Positions 12,262 to 24,126 of a stretch of DNA of 64,000 nucleotides are shown one piece after another. The stretch lies in contig KZ627154.1 in NCBI GenBank assembly GCA_002917775.1, forward strand, positions 1-64,000, read 5' to 3'. The stretch comes from Glaciozyma antarctica PI12. Its lineage: Eukaryota > Basidiomycota > Microbotryomycetes > Kriegeriales > Camptobasidiaceae. The notes under the pieces were generated by a model, which saw only the letters and a list, made by a program, of their open reading frames with translations, was not told the DNA's origin and searched no databases. Each line of letters starts with the position of its first letter. Positions within the stretch are counted from its first letter, which is position 1. A program made the position numbers and the translations under genes.

Positions 12262-13961
12262 TCCTGCCCGAAATCGACGCTGGAAAGCGGGATTGGAGTG
12301 GTCGACTTCTTGAGCGGAAAGCGACGAGCGAAAAGGGAAGGATAAGCGTGAGGAGGGCTCCTTGCGTGAGAACGCAGGGTTCCCGGCGCGCTCTTTCGGG
12401 GAAGCCCGAAGCCTGGATGAAGAGGAGACTTGCACATGAAGGCAAAAAGCGATTCCGTTAACATTGTGGACCAGCTGCAGCTCCTGCAGTGGTGCACAGC
12501 GTAGAACGGCGTCAAACCTCACTCCCTCTTGAATAATTCGAACGCAGTGCAAGCGCGGCCAAGGGATGGTTTGCCTATAACCCTCCTCACCATCCTTACG
12601 AATAGTGGGCGCAGAGGAGTAGTGAACGGCTGCAATGCGGGAACACATTCCTGCGTTCTCGAGCGAGATTGCGACCCGCATGCCTGGTCCTGCGAGCCTC
12701 GGCTCCCTTCACAAAGACTCGGTCCCGAATACAGCAAACAGAGCCAACCGCTGACGCGCAAAAATGCTGTCGTGGAACAGGAAAATTCGTGCCTCGCTCA
12801 TACGCTCGTGCGGCACACGCGCGAGTTCGAAGCGTGTTCCCAGTTCGCCTGTCCTTACTTCAGACGATTCATCCCAGAGCCTCACTTGCGAGCGCCTGCG
12901 CAGAATCTCCAGCTGAGATTCACCGCAAGGGAAGCCTTCGCCAGCGCAAGGGCTCCGGAGGGAGTAGAAAAGGTGCGGCCAGGCTGGCGGACACAAACAA
13001 TCCTGGAAGAGGGGAAACTAGAGACGAGCGCCTCACCTAAAAGCTCAGGCTGCTGGTGGAGCGTCCTGGTACTTTTAGAGAAGCGAGTGCAGCTCCCCTC
13101 AACTGTCTCGCCAGAACAGACGCCACTGAGCTTCGTGCGGAGTGCTTAACGCTCGCTCTCCTTCGAAATCCGAGAAAACCAGCGCTGGGTAAAACTCCTT
13201 TCGGTACGAAAAGTGATCTCCCGCGAGAGAACAGCAGACGAGACTTGCGGCGAAAGGATCGAGCACGCAACACCAAGCCCAGACCGTCGCGCGCGCACGA
13301 AAGCCTGAAGCCCGGTCAGCTCGCGCAGGACCCCCTCGCCCAATTCCTGCCCCAGCTCCCTTTCTAGGGCAGAAGGGCGCCAGCACCTAGAGCACCAGGA
13401 GCCGAACCCGAGCACGACGTTGGCTCCCTCGGCCTTCCGTTTCGGCCCCCACCAAAGGTCTGAATCGGCGCTCAAGCACACGAGGGAGAGAGGAAGGTCC
13501 TCGTGAACAGAGGCTTCGTCTGCGGCTGCGCAGCTGGCACCTCTGAAGACGGGACGACTGCTCTCCCTCCCTCCGAGTCGACGGTCCTCCCCTCGGCGAC
13601 GACGCTCCAGGCATGTCGTGAGCTCGCACAGCCGTCCCAGGACCTAGCGTACTCACCGTCGAGGCCTGGAAGCAGTGCCGAAGAGTCTCCCCTCGAGTTG
13701 CGAGGAGAGCGAGTCGGTCAGAGCCAAGGAGTGACTGAAGTTTGTGGTGAATTCAATTCGAGTAAGTAAATCTCTAATAGAAACTAGCCTCAGGCGTTCC
13801 TCTCTCCTTCTCTCTTCCTCTCTCAACGACCGCCCGACCTCCAACGCCACCTCCCCCTTCTCCTCCTCCTCCTCCCCCCTCTCCCCCTCGCCCTCCCCCA
13901 ACTCCTCCCGCCCAAATACCGACGTCATCTCCCCAGGCAAGCCCAGGACCCCTTCCCGACC

Positions 13962-14817
13962 ATGTCCTCCCCTCCGCGCGCGCTCAACCCCTGCGAACAA
14001 TCCTCCTACGGCCGATTAGGATCCACTCCCGACTTGCTGGCCGAAGAGGGAGACCTCGGCGCGTGGAGGAGGCGGAAGGAGAAAGGGAAGGGGAGAGCTC
14101 GGGAGAGTCCTGAGCCCGAGGAGGAGGAAGCGTACCCGCCCTTACAAGGGGATGCAGAAGAGCAAGAAACGAAGCGCGTAGCAGACGTACGTTCCCTCCT
14201 TTCCCCGGCGCGAGAAGCCCAGCTAACTTTGTCGAGCTCAGAACCTCGCGAGATGGTCAGCAGCAGAGAAGACGCGACGACAATCCCTTCGGCGTACCTC
14301 TACCCTCATCCTCCCTCCCAGCCCAGCCACTCTAATCCGTAACGCCTCCCGCCGCACCAGTACCCGTCGACCACCACCTTCCACCCCCGCTCCCGCTCGC
14401 CCCATATCACGCTTTACCGAGGACCTCCCTCCCCGCTCCTCCACCTCCTCACTCCCTTCCTCGCATATCCATTCATCGTCAGGCGGTAGCAGGCGCCTCC
14501 TCGCTGGACCGCGGTACGAGGCTCATCCTATCTCGCGTGTAACAGAGGAGGATCCCCGGAACCCGTTCGCCGATGAGCCTGTTGAGGAGGAGGGAGCTTA
14601 TGAAGCTCGTACAGAGACTTTTGAGCTTACGCGTGCGGCTGAGGAATCGGAGCGAGAGCGAGGTGGTGGGAGGAGGGATGATGGGGAGAGGAATGGGAGA
14701 AGGAGGGAGGAGCGGGAGGAGCGTGAAGTGGGATGGTGGGAATGGATGTTGTGTGGATGTTTTGGGGAGGAGAAGGAGGAGGGGAGGCAGGAGGGGAGGA
14801 CGAACCCGAATGAGTAG
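13962..14817 (+). CDS. Small basidiomycete protein with C-terminal Trp/Cys motif
   Basis: Two exons joined by a 55 nt intron (14187-14241) give a protein of about 266 residues. It is hydrophilic and probably disordered: charged Arg/Glu/Lys runs, Ser/Pro-rich middle (RPPPSTPAPARPISRF), then NPFADEP and a Glu/Arg-rich helix. It ends VGWWEWMLCGCFGEE...GRTNPNE. The WWEWMLCGCF segment with paired cysteines next to tryptophans looks like an S-acylation/membrane-anchoring motif. I recall similar short WxWLCxC tails in other basidiomycete hypothetical proteins, but could not check. No catalytic domain is visible, so function is unknown. The start ATG lies just after a pyrimidine-rich leader. Confidence 0.7.
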
Positions 14818-15219
14818 TGTCGCGTATGTGTGGTTGAATTGTCGTATTTGTCGAACGCGCGCAGTGGTCAGGCAGGGCGGATGGCTGCTTGCGATGGTTC
14901 AGCGAGGTGCTCGCTTGCGAAGGGAGCAGGTCTCGGAGACTTGCCAGTCGGTGTTCTGCTTTGCGCCAGTCTGCTCCCGGCGCTCTCCTCTACTCACTGG
15001 GCTTCGACACGCCGACGCTCCTTCTCTCAGCCAACGTGAGAGCCTCCCCTTCGTAGTCGCGCTCCAGAGTCGTCGAGGACGACGCAGTACAAAAACTCCT
15101 CTTCGCACGAACGCCACTTGACGTTCCCCTTGCCACGCGCTGCGGATCTCACAACCAGCAGCTCGTCCCTTGAGACTATGCACAGGTCCTCTCTATTCCA
15201 TCAATCCTCCATATCCCTC
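14818..15219. other. Convergent intergenic region, nothing recognised
   Basis: About 400 bp between convergent stop codons; presumably the 3' untranslated regions of both genes. No gene or repeat seen. If the ATPase gene downstream has a spurious extra G, its stop would move to 15201. Confidence 0.5.
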
Positions 15220-18200
15220 TCAATAGCCTTGTAAGCCTTCCCATCCTCCGTAATCCTTCCCACTCGCCCTCCGAACCTTCTTCAACGTATCCCCAATCGC
15301 TTTCGCAACATGCTGTACTCCATACTGTTCGAACGACCACGAGAGAACGATATTGAGAATGACGAGGAGGAGGAGCTCGAGGTGGAATTCATGCGGGAGG
15401 GAAATGAGTTGGAGGAGTGAGAAGATGGGGCCGCGAGTGGTGAGGAGGGTGTAGAGGGAGAAACCGGAGAGGGAGAGGAGGGCGAGAACGAGCCATCCTG
15501 CGTGTGAGGAGTTAGCAGCCATCAGAGAGGAGAGAGGAGGAGGGACGAACGATTCGTGTAGAGGGGTTTGCGGTACGGAGGTCCGACGCAGAAGATGGCT
15601 GCGACGAGGATATACTGGAAGGACGAGATGAGGAAGAGAGCCGTATTCTCGAAGCTGACGATATCGAGTTGGTCGGGGTCGATAATAGGGGGAATATACC
15701 TTGAACACGGGCGTCGTCAGCTCGCGCACAAAAGCTGCTCAGGAAGTGACGAGGACTGACCAGTCTTGGGAACGAACGTGGAAGAAAGTGAAGAACTGCA
15801 TCCCACTCGTGATGAGGATCTGGCCGATGAGCGACGTGAGGACCTTCTTCGAGATGAGGTTGGCGGTAGGTCGCTTGGGGTGGATGCGAGAAAACGCCTC
15901 GGTTCGACCCACTGCGGTCACCGCGTTAGTGGCGTGACGAGTAAAGAGGGGGAAGGAGGAACGCACTCGTCACAGCGATGGGGAGGATAAGGAACAGATC
16001 GATGTAAAGGAACTGGGGAGAGCAGCGTCAACGACGAGGAGCGAGGAATCTTGGACAAGCACGCACCTGGAAATCTCCGAGCGAACTTGCGATCGCGTAC
16101 AACAACGTAACGGTCGTGAACTGAATCAAAGAGTACAGCGCCCTACGAAGAAAGCGAGGTCAGCATCTCTCGTATCGCCTCCAGCCGTGAACAACGAACA
16201 TGAACTTGAAGCAACTGAAGCTGGTAACGAGCGCAGCTCGACCTTCCTTGATAACCTCGATAAAGCACCTAATATCGGGCTGTCGACTCGTGAACGGCGC
16301 CGCGACACTCGCCTCGGCTTCCGAGAGACTGAGGCCGACGTCGGCCGCCTTGAGAGCACCGCAATCGTTTGCTCCGTCTCCGCAGAATCCGACGACGTAG
16401 CCGAGCGACTGGAGACGCTCGACGAGCTCGTGCTTCTCGTCTGGCGACATCCGAGCGAAGATGATGCCCTTGATGAGCATCTGTGAGCGGGGGGTAAGCG
16501 AGGGTCTCGTGCGGAAGAATAGGGCGAGGACGCACGCGTTGAAGAGTCTCGAGAGCGCCAAAGTCCATCATCCAGCGGAAGACATCGCCCGAGACGGCGA
16601 GCTGGTACTCCCGGCGCTCGTCCGAGTAGCCGCTGAAGACGCTCTCATCGTCCGTCTCGAGTTGCTGTTAAGGGATCGAGGTCAGGTTGAGTCGAGGGGA
16701 GTCCGCGAAGGCACACACCTTGAGCGAGTACGAGTCGAGCTTCCTCGATTCGTTCTCAACGTCCGTCCATTCGATGACTGAGCGAGGCGTGTCGGAATTG
16801 CCTGTTAAAGAAGCCTCAGTTAGTGAGCGTTCGACTGAAGGCGGGAGAGGGAAGCGAACCCTTGAGGAAGGTCGGCAAGTACACTCGGCACGTCTGCGAG
16901 ATCATCCCGCACTCGCGTCCGACGCTGATAGCGGTGCGAACGTTGTCGCCAGTCACCATCCGCGTAGGAATGTGCGCGCTGCGTAGAGTGGCGATGGCGG
17001 GAGTCGTTCCGGGTTTGAGCTTGTTCTCGAAGATGATGAGGCCGAGGAAGCGCAGGTCGGATTCGACGACTTCCCTGCAGACGCGAAAGCGAGTCAGTCG
17101 TCGGCACGTGAAGCGACGAATTGAACGGACCTCTTGAGACGCTGAGCCTTGATCCAGGTGAGCCCTGGCATGCTCTTGCCGGCGAGAGCGATAACGCGGA
17201 AGCCGTGGCGAGTGTAGAAAGAGAGCATCTCCTCGTAGTCGTCAGGCACTGCGAACAGCGTCAGGGAGGAGAACCACGCCTTATAAAACGGTACGCACGG
17301 GTAGACTTGTCGCAGATCTCGGTCATGACTTCGGGAGCTCCCTTGACGTACGCCTCGACCGAGTTGGACTTGAGCTTCTTTACTAGGACGCTCATACGGC
17401 GAAGCGACGAGACAAAGTCGAACGTGCGAAGGACTCCAAGCTCGAGGAAGTGGGCATGCTGTGTCAGGGAAATCAGAGCCGATCTACCAACTGCCAGGCC
17501 AAAAGAACACACCTTGCTGCCAGCCTTGAGAGCGTCCTCCAGCTTAAACGATTCTCCTCCAGGCGGTCGAACGACAGTCTGAACGAGCGTTGCTGCCCGC
17601 TCAGGAATCTTGGACGTCGTCGACGGCTTCTTGGGCTTTCCGTCCGTGCTCGGTCGGCTAGCTCCCTCCTTCCCCTCCTCGAGCGTCCAGTTCGTAAATT
17701 CGAACATGCGAAGGTCGAGCGGGTCTCCAATGACTTCGCCGTCGACGATCTTGAGGGCGTGGCAGGTGGCGAGAGCGTGGAGGAGAGGGGTTTTGGCATC
17801 CGCTGCTCCAAAGATCGGTACATCGTCGACGTCGTGATGCAGCTCGGTGAACTTGTTGGTCGAGCGAACGACGCTTCGAATACCGAGTACGTCGAGGCCT
17901 TCCTCGGTGAGCGTGCCGGTCTTGTCGAAGCAGACGATGTTGACCTTGCCACCGAGGTTGACGCGGTTGGGCGAGATGCAGTAGATCCCTGCTTTGCGGA
18001 GGCGGGCGATGGCGAATGCGGATCGGATCGACATGGTCGCGGGGAGGGCGGGAGGAACGACGATGGTGACGAGATCGAGCGCGCGGATGATGATAACGTG
18101 AAACTTGATCTGAAGGCGGGCGAGGAAGGTTAGCAGACGCCAGTTGGTAGAGGAGAGACGGGACTCACGCCGAGCTTGACAAAGTTGTAGGAACTCGCAA

Positions 18201-20955
18201 GGAAGCCAGTGAGTGCGACCAGCGCGAGGACTCCGATGAAGCGGAACGAGTCGCGGTAGAAAGCGAAGCTGGGAGCGAGGAGTAAGATCAGCTTCTGCTC
18301 GCGGAGATAGACGGCTGAGAACTCACCCAAAGGGCTTAGGGAAGAGCATCGACCGCACGAGAGCTCCCTTGGTCGTGTTGAATCCTGAGGAGTGCGTAAG
18401 CAGACGCTCAGCCGAAGCACTTCGTCGAACTCACCAGTCCGCATAACCATCGCAAGCGCCTCAGGCTCTCCACCTCCAACCCCGATCGGCGCAGTCTTGC
18501 GAACGCGCACGATCTTCGTTCCGCAGAACACGACGTGGCGGGAAAGCTCGGCGTGAACCTCGCCACCAGGATGGCTGACGAGCGGCACGCCGTCGCTCTC
18601 GACGGGGATCTTGGAGACGGGGACGGACTCGCCGGTAAGCATCGACTCGTTGACAATGGCGTCGCCCGAGAGGAGGACAAGGTCAGCGGGGAAGGTGTGG
18701 AGGGAGGGTTCGGCGACGTCGACGATGTCGCCGGGAACGAGCGCTCCAGAGTCCTCGGTAACCCCTGCGCACAACGTTAGGAACAGCCGCTCAGCAGCGC
18801 GAGCGAGGACGTACATAGGCCGTTGCGGAGAACGGTGACGGGGCAGGAGAAGCGAGACATTTCGCGCATACGCTCGATGTTCTGCGACGAGTCGGGTCAG
18901 CAAGCGCCGTAGCGAGAACGGGGAGAAGACGCACGTTCTTGGTCTCGATGAGCGTCGTCACAATCGAAACGACACTGATGAGAGCGATGGCGAATGCGTA
19001 GTCTGCAAGAGACGGTGTCAGCTCAGATCGGAAGAGAACGCGCTGAAAGGGTACGCACAGTAGTAATTGTCGAATGCCCAGAGACCAATCGAGAGAACTT
19101 GGAAGATGTAGAAAGGGTGGAGGACCTCGTCGATAAGCAGGGTAAAGGTGCCTCGACTGGCAACCTCGATAGCGTTCCTGCCGAAGAGGATCGTCCTGAG
19201 GTTCGACTCGACGTCGGTCAGTCCTCGCCGCAACGACGGGAGCGTCTTCCAGCTTGGATCCTTCCACTCGCTGCGAACCGAGCATCAGTATAGCCTTCGC
19301 CAGTCCCTACGAAGGCCGCTCACCGAACCATCCTAAACTCCCCCTCGGGGTGGAGCAGCAGTCGGTAGTACCGGTAATCGACGTAGCGAATGCTCTCGAT
19401 CATCACCCCCTTCCCCTTCCTCCCCTTGGGCGTCCCAGTACCGCTCCCTTGCCCGTTCCCATTTCCGCTCTCACTCCCGAGCGCAGGTTGGCCGAGAGAG
19501 ATGACCGAGGCGTTCGCGTCGGGCAGGTCGGCGGGTCGAAGGACTTCCTCGCGGTGTGAGGGAGGGCTGATGAGGGAAGGAGGGAAGATGGAGGAGAGGA
19601 GGATGGGGTGAGGGAGGACGAGAGTCTCGATGGGGGTAATTTGGGGAGGGTGGTGGTGCGTCTGCGAGTAACGCGGCGTCAGTCACGCCCAGTGCAGGAG
19701 AAGGATGGCGTAGACTGACCTCGATAACGACATACGAAGCCGTGTCGAACTCTCCTGGTCGGCCGACGCTCTTGAGCCAAATGTTCGGCACCCACCGCCC
19801 GAGCAGCCACAGCGTTCCACCAGTTAGCACGCACCCCGTCGTCCATGCCGCACTCTTGATCCCCGACACGCCCAGCCCGACGAGCCGCAAATGAAGGTCC
19901 TCGTCAGGGATGTACAGCGCCTGCTGCGCATTGACCGATCCCTTCCTCCCTCCCGGCGATCCCATCCCGCTCTCGTCGTCCGAGCCATCGTCGAACGAGA
20001 TCCTCGACTCGCCAAACATGTCTCCAGCCCCCGGCATCCCAGGGAACGGGGAACGACCTCGCCGCCGACGAGGTCCATCGTCTTGCGACGAAGACGACTG
20101 CGTCGTCGCGGTCGACGTCGAATCCGAAGAGCCGTAAGGCCCGTAGGGATCATCGTCGTCCCCGATCTCGGATTCAGAGCGTGCCGAGACGGCGTCCGAT
20201 TCGTACTCGCTCGAACGGCGGCGCGAAGACTTCGGCCGCATGGACCCTGCGCGAGAGCCAGAGCGGGAGCCAGCGCGAGAGCCGGGGGTCGAAAGGGCTT
20301 CGTACTGCGCTGCCGAGGGTCGTCGGCCCCGAATCGCGTCGGAGATGCCTTGGAAGAAGCCAGGGCGTTCGTCGTCGGAGGAGGTGGCGGAGGAAGGACG
20401 AGAGGGGCGACGGTGGCGGCGGGAGGGGGTTCCTTGTTCCTTACGTCGAGGGGTACCACGGCGGGAGGAAGGTGCAAGCGATTCTCCGTCGCTTTCTCCT
20501 GCGTCGGTCGTCCCACCCAGGCTCGTCGCGTCGCTTCCCCGGCGACTACTCCCTCGCCTGCTCCTCCCCCGCCCACTCTTCGAACTCTTCCTACTCCTCC
20601 TACTCCGTCCTCCCATACTCTTCGCATCCTCCTCCTCCTCTCGCTCCTCTCGCTCCTCCCGCTCGTCCCTCTCCCGTTCCAAATCCCTAGACATCCGCTC
20701 TAGCTCTCCCCTACTCCTCGCACGCATCCTAAACGTCGACGTAGAAGTCGGTACGCTCCTTGCCGCTGGTCCAGAGAACATGCTGCCCTCTGGGTCGTCA
20801 TAGTCGTCCTCTGCGGGTTCGGTCGAGGCGAGAGGGAGGGAGGCGATGGGAGGACGGGATTCGGAGGGGAAGAATTGCGCGTCGGTGTCGGCGGTATCGG
20901 AGTAGGCAGAGACGGACTTGAGGATACTCGTCGAAGCGGCAAGGTCGTCGGGCAT
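15220..20955 (-). CDS. YPK9: P5B-type ATPase (Ypk9/ATP13A2 family)
   Basis: A vacuolar/lysosomal P-type ATPase; the animal ATP13A2 relative exports polyamines and yeast Ypk9 protects against metals and polyamines. The start [15 protein letters not shown] (20953-20955) begins a long disordered Ser/Arg-rich N-terminus of about 350 residues. Then come the membrane-embedded [18 protein letters not shown] region, the actuator TGES ([10 protein letters not shown], near 18630), the P5 hallmark [11 protein letters not shown] (near 18050), the phosphorylation site [12 protein letters not shown] (near 17925), the hinge [16 protein letters not shown] (near 16380) and the family block [19 protein letters not shown]. 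About a dozen short introns. The annotated C-terminus reads [19 protein letters not shown]. Dropping one G would give [18 protein letters not shown], which looks more like family C-termini, so an indel is suspected. Divergent from MIA40. Confidence 0.93.
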
Positions 20956-21855
20956 TGCTGGGTTCTGCGAGAGAGAGGGTATGAGTGGTCGCGTTCGAGG
21001 TGAGGGTGGCAGGCGACAGCTGTCCCTTCTTCGGGCTCGAGAGGAGCTGGACCCTTTCCGCTACTTTAGCAGTTTGACTTGGAGAACCGAGTACTCCCAG
21101 TCAAACCCAGCATAAGGTGAGAAAGAAGTCCAGCTCGTCAGGCACGAGATGGCGGCAACTCGTCCGAACGAGAGTCCATGAGCGGTGCATCTCTGCGCTC
21201 GACATGCCAGCAATGGCTGAAGCAGCTCAAACAAAGCCACATCGCCATCTGCTGAGGTCCTGGCAGTGCTGCACTCGCTGCTGGACCTCCCTAAGCTCCC
21301 GACGGAATACCAGTGTCGCAGAGCCTCCTCCACTCCCCAGGCCTGTTTGCTTCACGATTAGAGACCTAGCCATCTTCCAAAACAGCTCAACGCAAACAGG
21401 AGCGGGCCTGCTCACTGCTGACCCCGCTGGAGGAACTCGTCGCCTCCAATCCATCGTGACGTCCTGAGAGCAGTGCTCGCCTAAGGAACAGCCACCCCAT
21501 CGAGCCCTCCTTGTGCCGTACTCCTTCACTGGCTAACCGCGCAGCCCAACCACCCCAGCCTCAACGGCGCCCACTCACCCTGAGACCCTGGTCCGACTTG
21601 GTCGATTCAGCCGAGATTATCGGAAGGAGACTGTGTTGTTTCGATTCGACCAGGGCGGGTAACGGCGTGGCGAGCTGTGGATACTCGAGCCTGTCCTGCT
21701 GGGCGTACGGGCGAGTTAGTCGACTTGACTTGGACGACGGTGGAGGACGAAGCAGCGAAGAGCAAATCGACGAGCGGAGTCGCTCCTCTCTCTCCTCCCC
21801 TCGCCTCCTACCCTCCTCAGCCAATCCTCCTCAGCCCCACCGTACGCCCGCCAGG
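20956..21855. promoter_or_regulatory. Divergent intergenic region, Ypk9/MIA40
   Basis: 900 bp between two divergent starts, with no gene recognised. The MIA40-proximal 100 bp is a CT-rich leader. The middle (21120-21540) is unique sequence of the same character as the giant introns. A promoter role is inferred from position only. Confidence 0.4.
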
Positions 21856-23836
21856 ATGTACCGCCCTCTCACCTCTCTCGCCTCCCTCGTCCGCTCCACC
21901 CCTCGGCAGCTCCTCCGCCACTCGTCCTCAAAATCGGTCAGCACGGCAACGCCGAATCATCAGCGAGCGTCTGGACTTTCGTACGGCGCTGGAGCACTAG
22001 CGGCATTGGTGGTGGGAACGGCATTGGTGGTGAGGATCGTGGAGAAGGATGGGGGACGAGGTGAGTGCGCTGCGTCGGTGCGGGGGGTCGGCGGACTGGC
22101 TCGGAGAGGGTTCGGCGCGAGGAGCTTTCGTTGCATGGGGGGTTGGTTGGGATCGGGAAGGTCTGCAGTGGGAGGATCGTTGAGTGGATGGTGCTGTCTC
22201 TGGGAGCCCAGCGATTGGACCATTGCTGCCGACTGAGCTGAGCTGTGAGCTACTCGGAGCTGCTGACAGCGTTCTTGTCGACGGCTTTCGGCAGATCCTA
22301 CGCCTTCTACGTCTTTTCCGAGACAGCAAGGAGCAAGCGAGCCAGCGCAGAGCACCTTCGGCCAGCATGTGCGTTCACTCTCCGAGCTCCACTTCGGTGG
22401 AAGAACGCGAGTGATTCGCAGGGGATACGAGTCCTCTGCCCGCCCTTGATTTCCTCAGGCAGGTGCGCAGGTAGCTCGATCTCAAAGCTACGCTCGCTCG
22501 CGATCCTCAGCTTTGGCGGGGGAGGACGGCAGCGATGTGTTGAGGTGGTGAATCTGGCCTCTGTCCCCGCGAGGGACCTTCCGGGCAGCAACAGGTGATT
22601 ACACCAACCTGTGTAGCAGCAGCGCAGATGCTATCCTTGCTCTTGGTGAGGTCGTAGCTGCGTCGCTCGCCGAGACGGTCGTTCCGGCGAGCCGGAGGAG
22701 GGCACTCGCTCGCCTGGACTGGCACGCCCAATTGCCATAGCTACCCAGCGTGCAAGCTGGGTAGCTACGGCGATAAAAAGCTCGTTGCCGGTTTCGAAGG
22801 CGGTACTTTGACTTTGAGCTCGAAAGCCGAGGCCAGGAAGGGGGCTCAACTGCACGAAGACCCAACCGCACTCGGCGCTCCACACGCAGTGGATCGCTCC
22901 GTGCGATAAGAACCTCGTTGCATGAGCTCCCCCCCTGCCACATGCACTCGTAGACGAGCGCGCACCTCGCAGCTCCACGCTCGCTCGAGCTCTCGCACGG
23001 CGCACAGAGCCGAACAGTTAACGAGCTGTGGGAACGTCCCGTGGTCTCTCTGCTGTTGGAAATGTATGGCGTCCGAGAATTCTCTGCCGCAATTCTCGCA
23101 CTATAAAAAGAGAGGTGGGCGCCTCCAACCGAGGACTTGTTCTGCCTCGATCGCAGTCCTTGGCCTCGCTTTTCCGGGGAGGTGAGGATCGTGATGTGCC
23201 GGTCGCCACAGGCCCTTGTTGTGGCGCACGCCTGGGAGCCTGCCCCGGCGGGCCTGCCGAGATCTCAGGAGCGACTCAGAGGGAAGGCGACTCCGAGGGA
23301 ACGCGATTTCGCTTGCTTCGCTTCACCGAGACGTGGATCGAAGCTGCCGACTCGGTGCGATCCATATCGTATCTCTACAAATTACCAAACTGCTCCCAGC
23401 CATTCGTCCACCGCAGTCCCGACTCCCATAAGTTCAACCACTGACACTCCCCTCCACAGCCGCCCGAGCTGCCGCAGCCGCCGCACCACCGCCCTCCCCT
23501 CCCACTCCCTCGTCCGACGACGACTCCCCCGCCGACGCCGACGCCGAAGCCAACCCCCAAGCAGCAGCGTACGACCCCGTCACAGGCGAGATCAACTGGG
23601 ACTGCCCGTGCCTCGGCGGGATGGCAGACGGACCTTGTGGCGAGGAGTTCAAGGCTGCGTTCTCGTGCTTTGTCTACTCGGAGCAAGAGCCCAAGGGCGT
23701 CGATTGCGTTGAGAAGTTTAGAGGGATGCAGGAGTGCTTTAGGAAGTACCCCGAGATTTACGGAGCGGGTGAGTCCGTTTTCAATCTTGGATGGGACCGG
23801 GGCTGATATGCGAAAGCAGATGAAGACGAGAAGTGA
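21856..23836 (+). CDS. MIA40: MIA40, intermembrane-space oxidoreductase
   Basis: Mia40/Tim40 traps cysteine-rich proteins in the mitochondrial intermembrane space by disulfide exchange. Exon 1 (21856-22060) codes an Arg/Ser-rich presequence ([20 protein letters not shown]) and one membrane anchor ([16 protein letters not shown]), the fungal long form. After a 1399 nt intron, exon 2 gives an Ala/Pro/Asp linker and the catalytic core: [20 protein letters not shown] with the redox CPC pair, then [12 protein letters not shown] and [20 protein letters not shown], the twin CX9C helices. A 51 nt intron and a last mini-exon finish with DEDEK. Splice phases agree throughout. The six structural and redox cysteines are all present. 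Confidence 0.95.
22735..22771. repeat. 16 bp inverted repeat in MIA40 intron
   Basis: The arms pair over 15 of 16 positions; the inner 12 bp (TAGCTACCCAGC and GCTGGGTAGCTA) are perfect, with a 6 nt loop (GTGCAA). As RNA this would be a very stable stem within the intron. Confidence 0.85.
23074..23110 (+). promoter_or_regulatory. Inverted repeat next to a TATA-like box, inside MIA40 intron
   Basis: Arms CGAGAATT and AATTCTCG (9 nt spacer, 23074-23098) are followed after a few bases by TATAAAAAG (23102-23110). The arrangement looks like an operator beside a TATA box, about 350 bp upstream of exon 2. Whether it drives transcription is unknown; no in-frame ATG upstream of the CPC motif was found in exon 2. 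Confidence 0.3.
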
Positions 23837-24126
23837 TGATTGAGCGAGGTGTTGATTGAGCGGGCCGAGGCGTTCCTTGCGATGGACGACGACGAGTTCA
23901 AGGTGCCTTCAACAACGGCGTAGACGCAGTTTAAAATGTAGAGGGACCTGCAACCAAACCCCCCACTCGATATCTGCGCTGTTTCGTGCTCAAAAGGCTT
24001 CAGTGTGAAGGACCGACTCTGAGAGAAGGTCGATCGGCCAGCGAGACTTCGCTTCGGCGCTGGCACTGCTCGCGCTCTCCCTCCTACCACGCCAACCTCA
24101 CCACAAACTCATCAAACCCAGCAACC

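Larger units (their letters stand above)
11697..13961. other. 2.3 kb gap without a recognisable gene
   Basis: Lies between the divergent questin oxidase-like gene and the small gene at 13962. Open frames up to about 200 residues occur on both strands but lack family features and look like chance frames. It holds a TATAAAG at about 11880, a possible DNA-transposon peptide scrap at 12134-12238 and a 10 bp hairpin at 12237-12261. Nothing else was recognised. It may include promoters, leaders with introns or decayed mobile DNA. Confidence 0.5.
22061..23459 (+). other. Giant first intron of MIA40 (1399 nt)
   Basis: GTGAGT donor, CACTGAC-type branch site and CCTCCACAG acceptor enclose unique sequence. 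It separates the exon for the presequence and anchor from the exon for the catalytic domain. It contains a strong hairpin at 22735-22771, a second inverted repeat at 23074-23098 and a consensus TATAAAAAG at 23102-23110. No coding sequence was recognised inside. Confidence 0.8.

Noticed and set aside
12529-13149. 206-codon open frame in the 12-13 kb gap
   Set aside because: Composition is not protein-like (many Cys, Arg and Ser, no helices or motifs), no splice context and no recognisable family.
6856-22809. Shared 13-mer AAGGCGGTACTTT in the SNX3 intron (6856-6868) and MIA40 intron (22797-22809)
   Set aside because: Similarity does not extend beyond 13 nt, and matches of this length are expected by chance in 64 kb; not enough to claim a common element.
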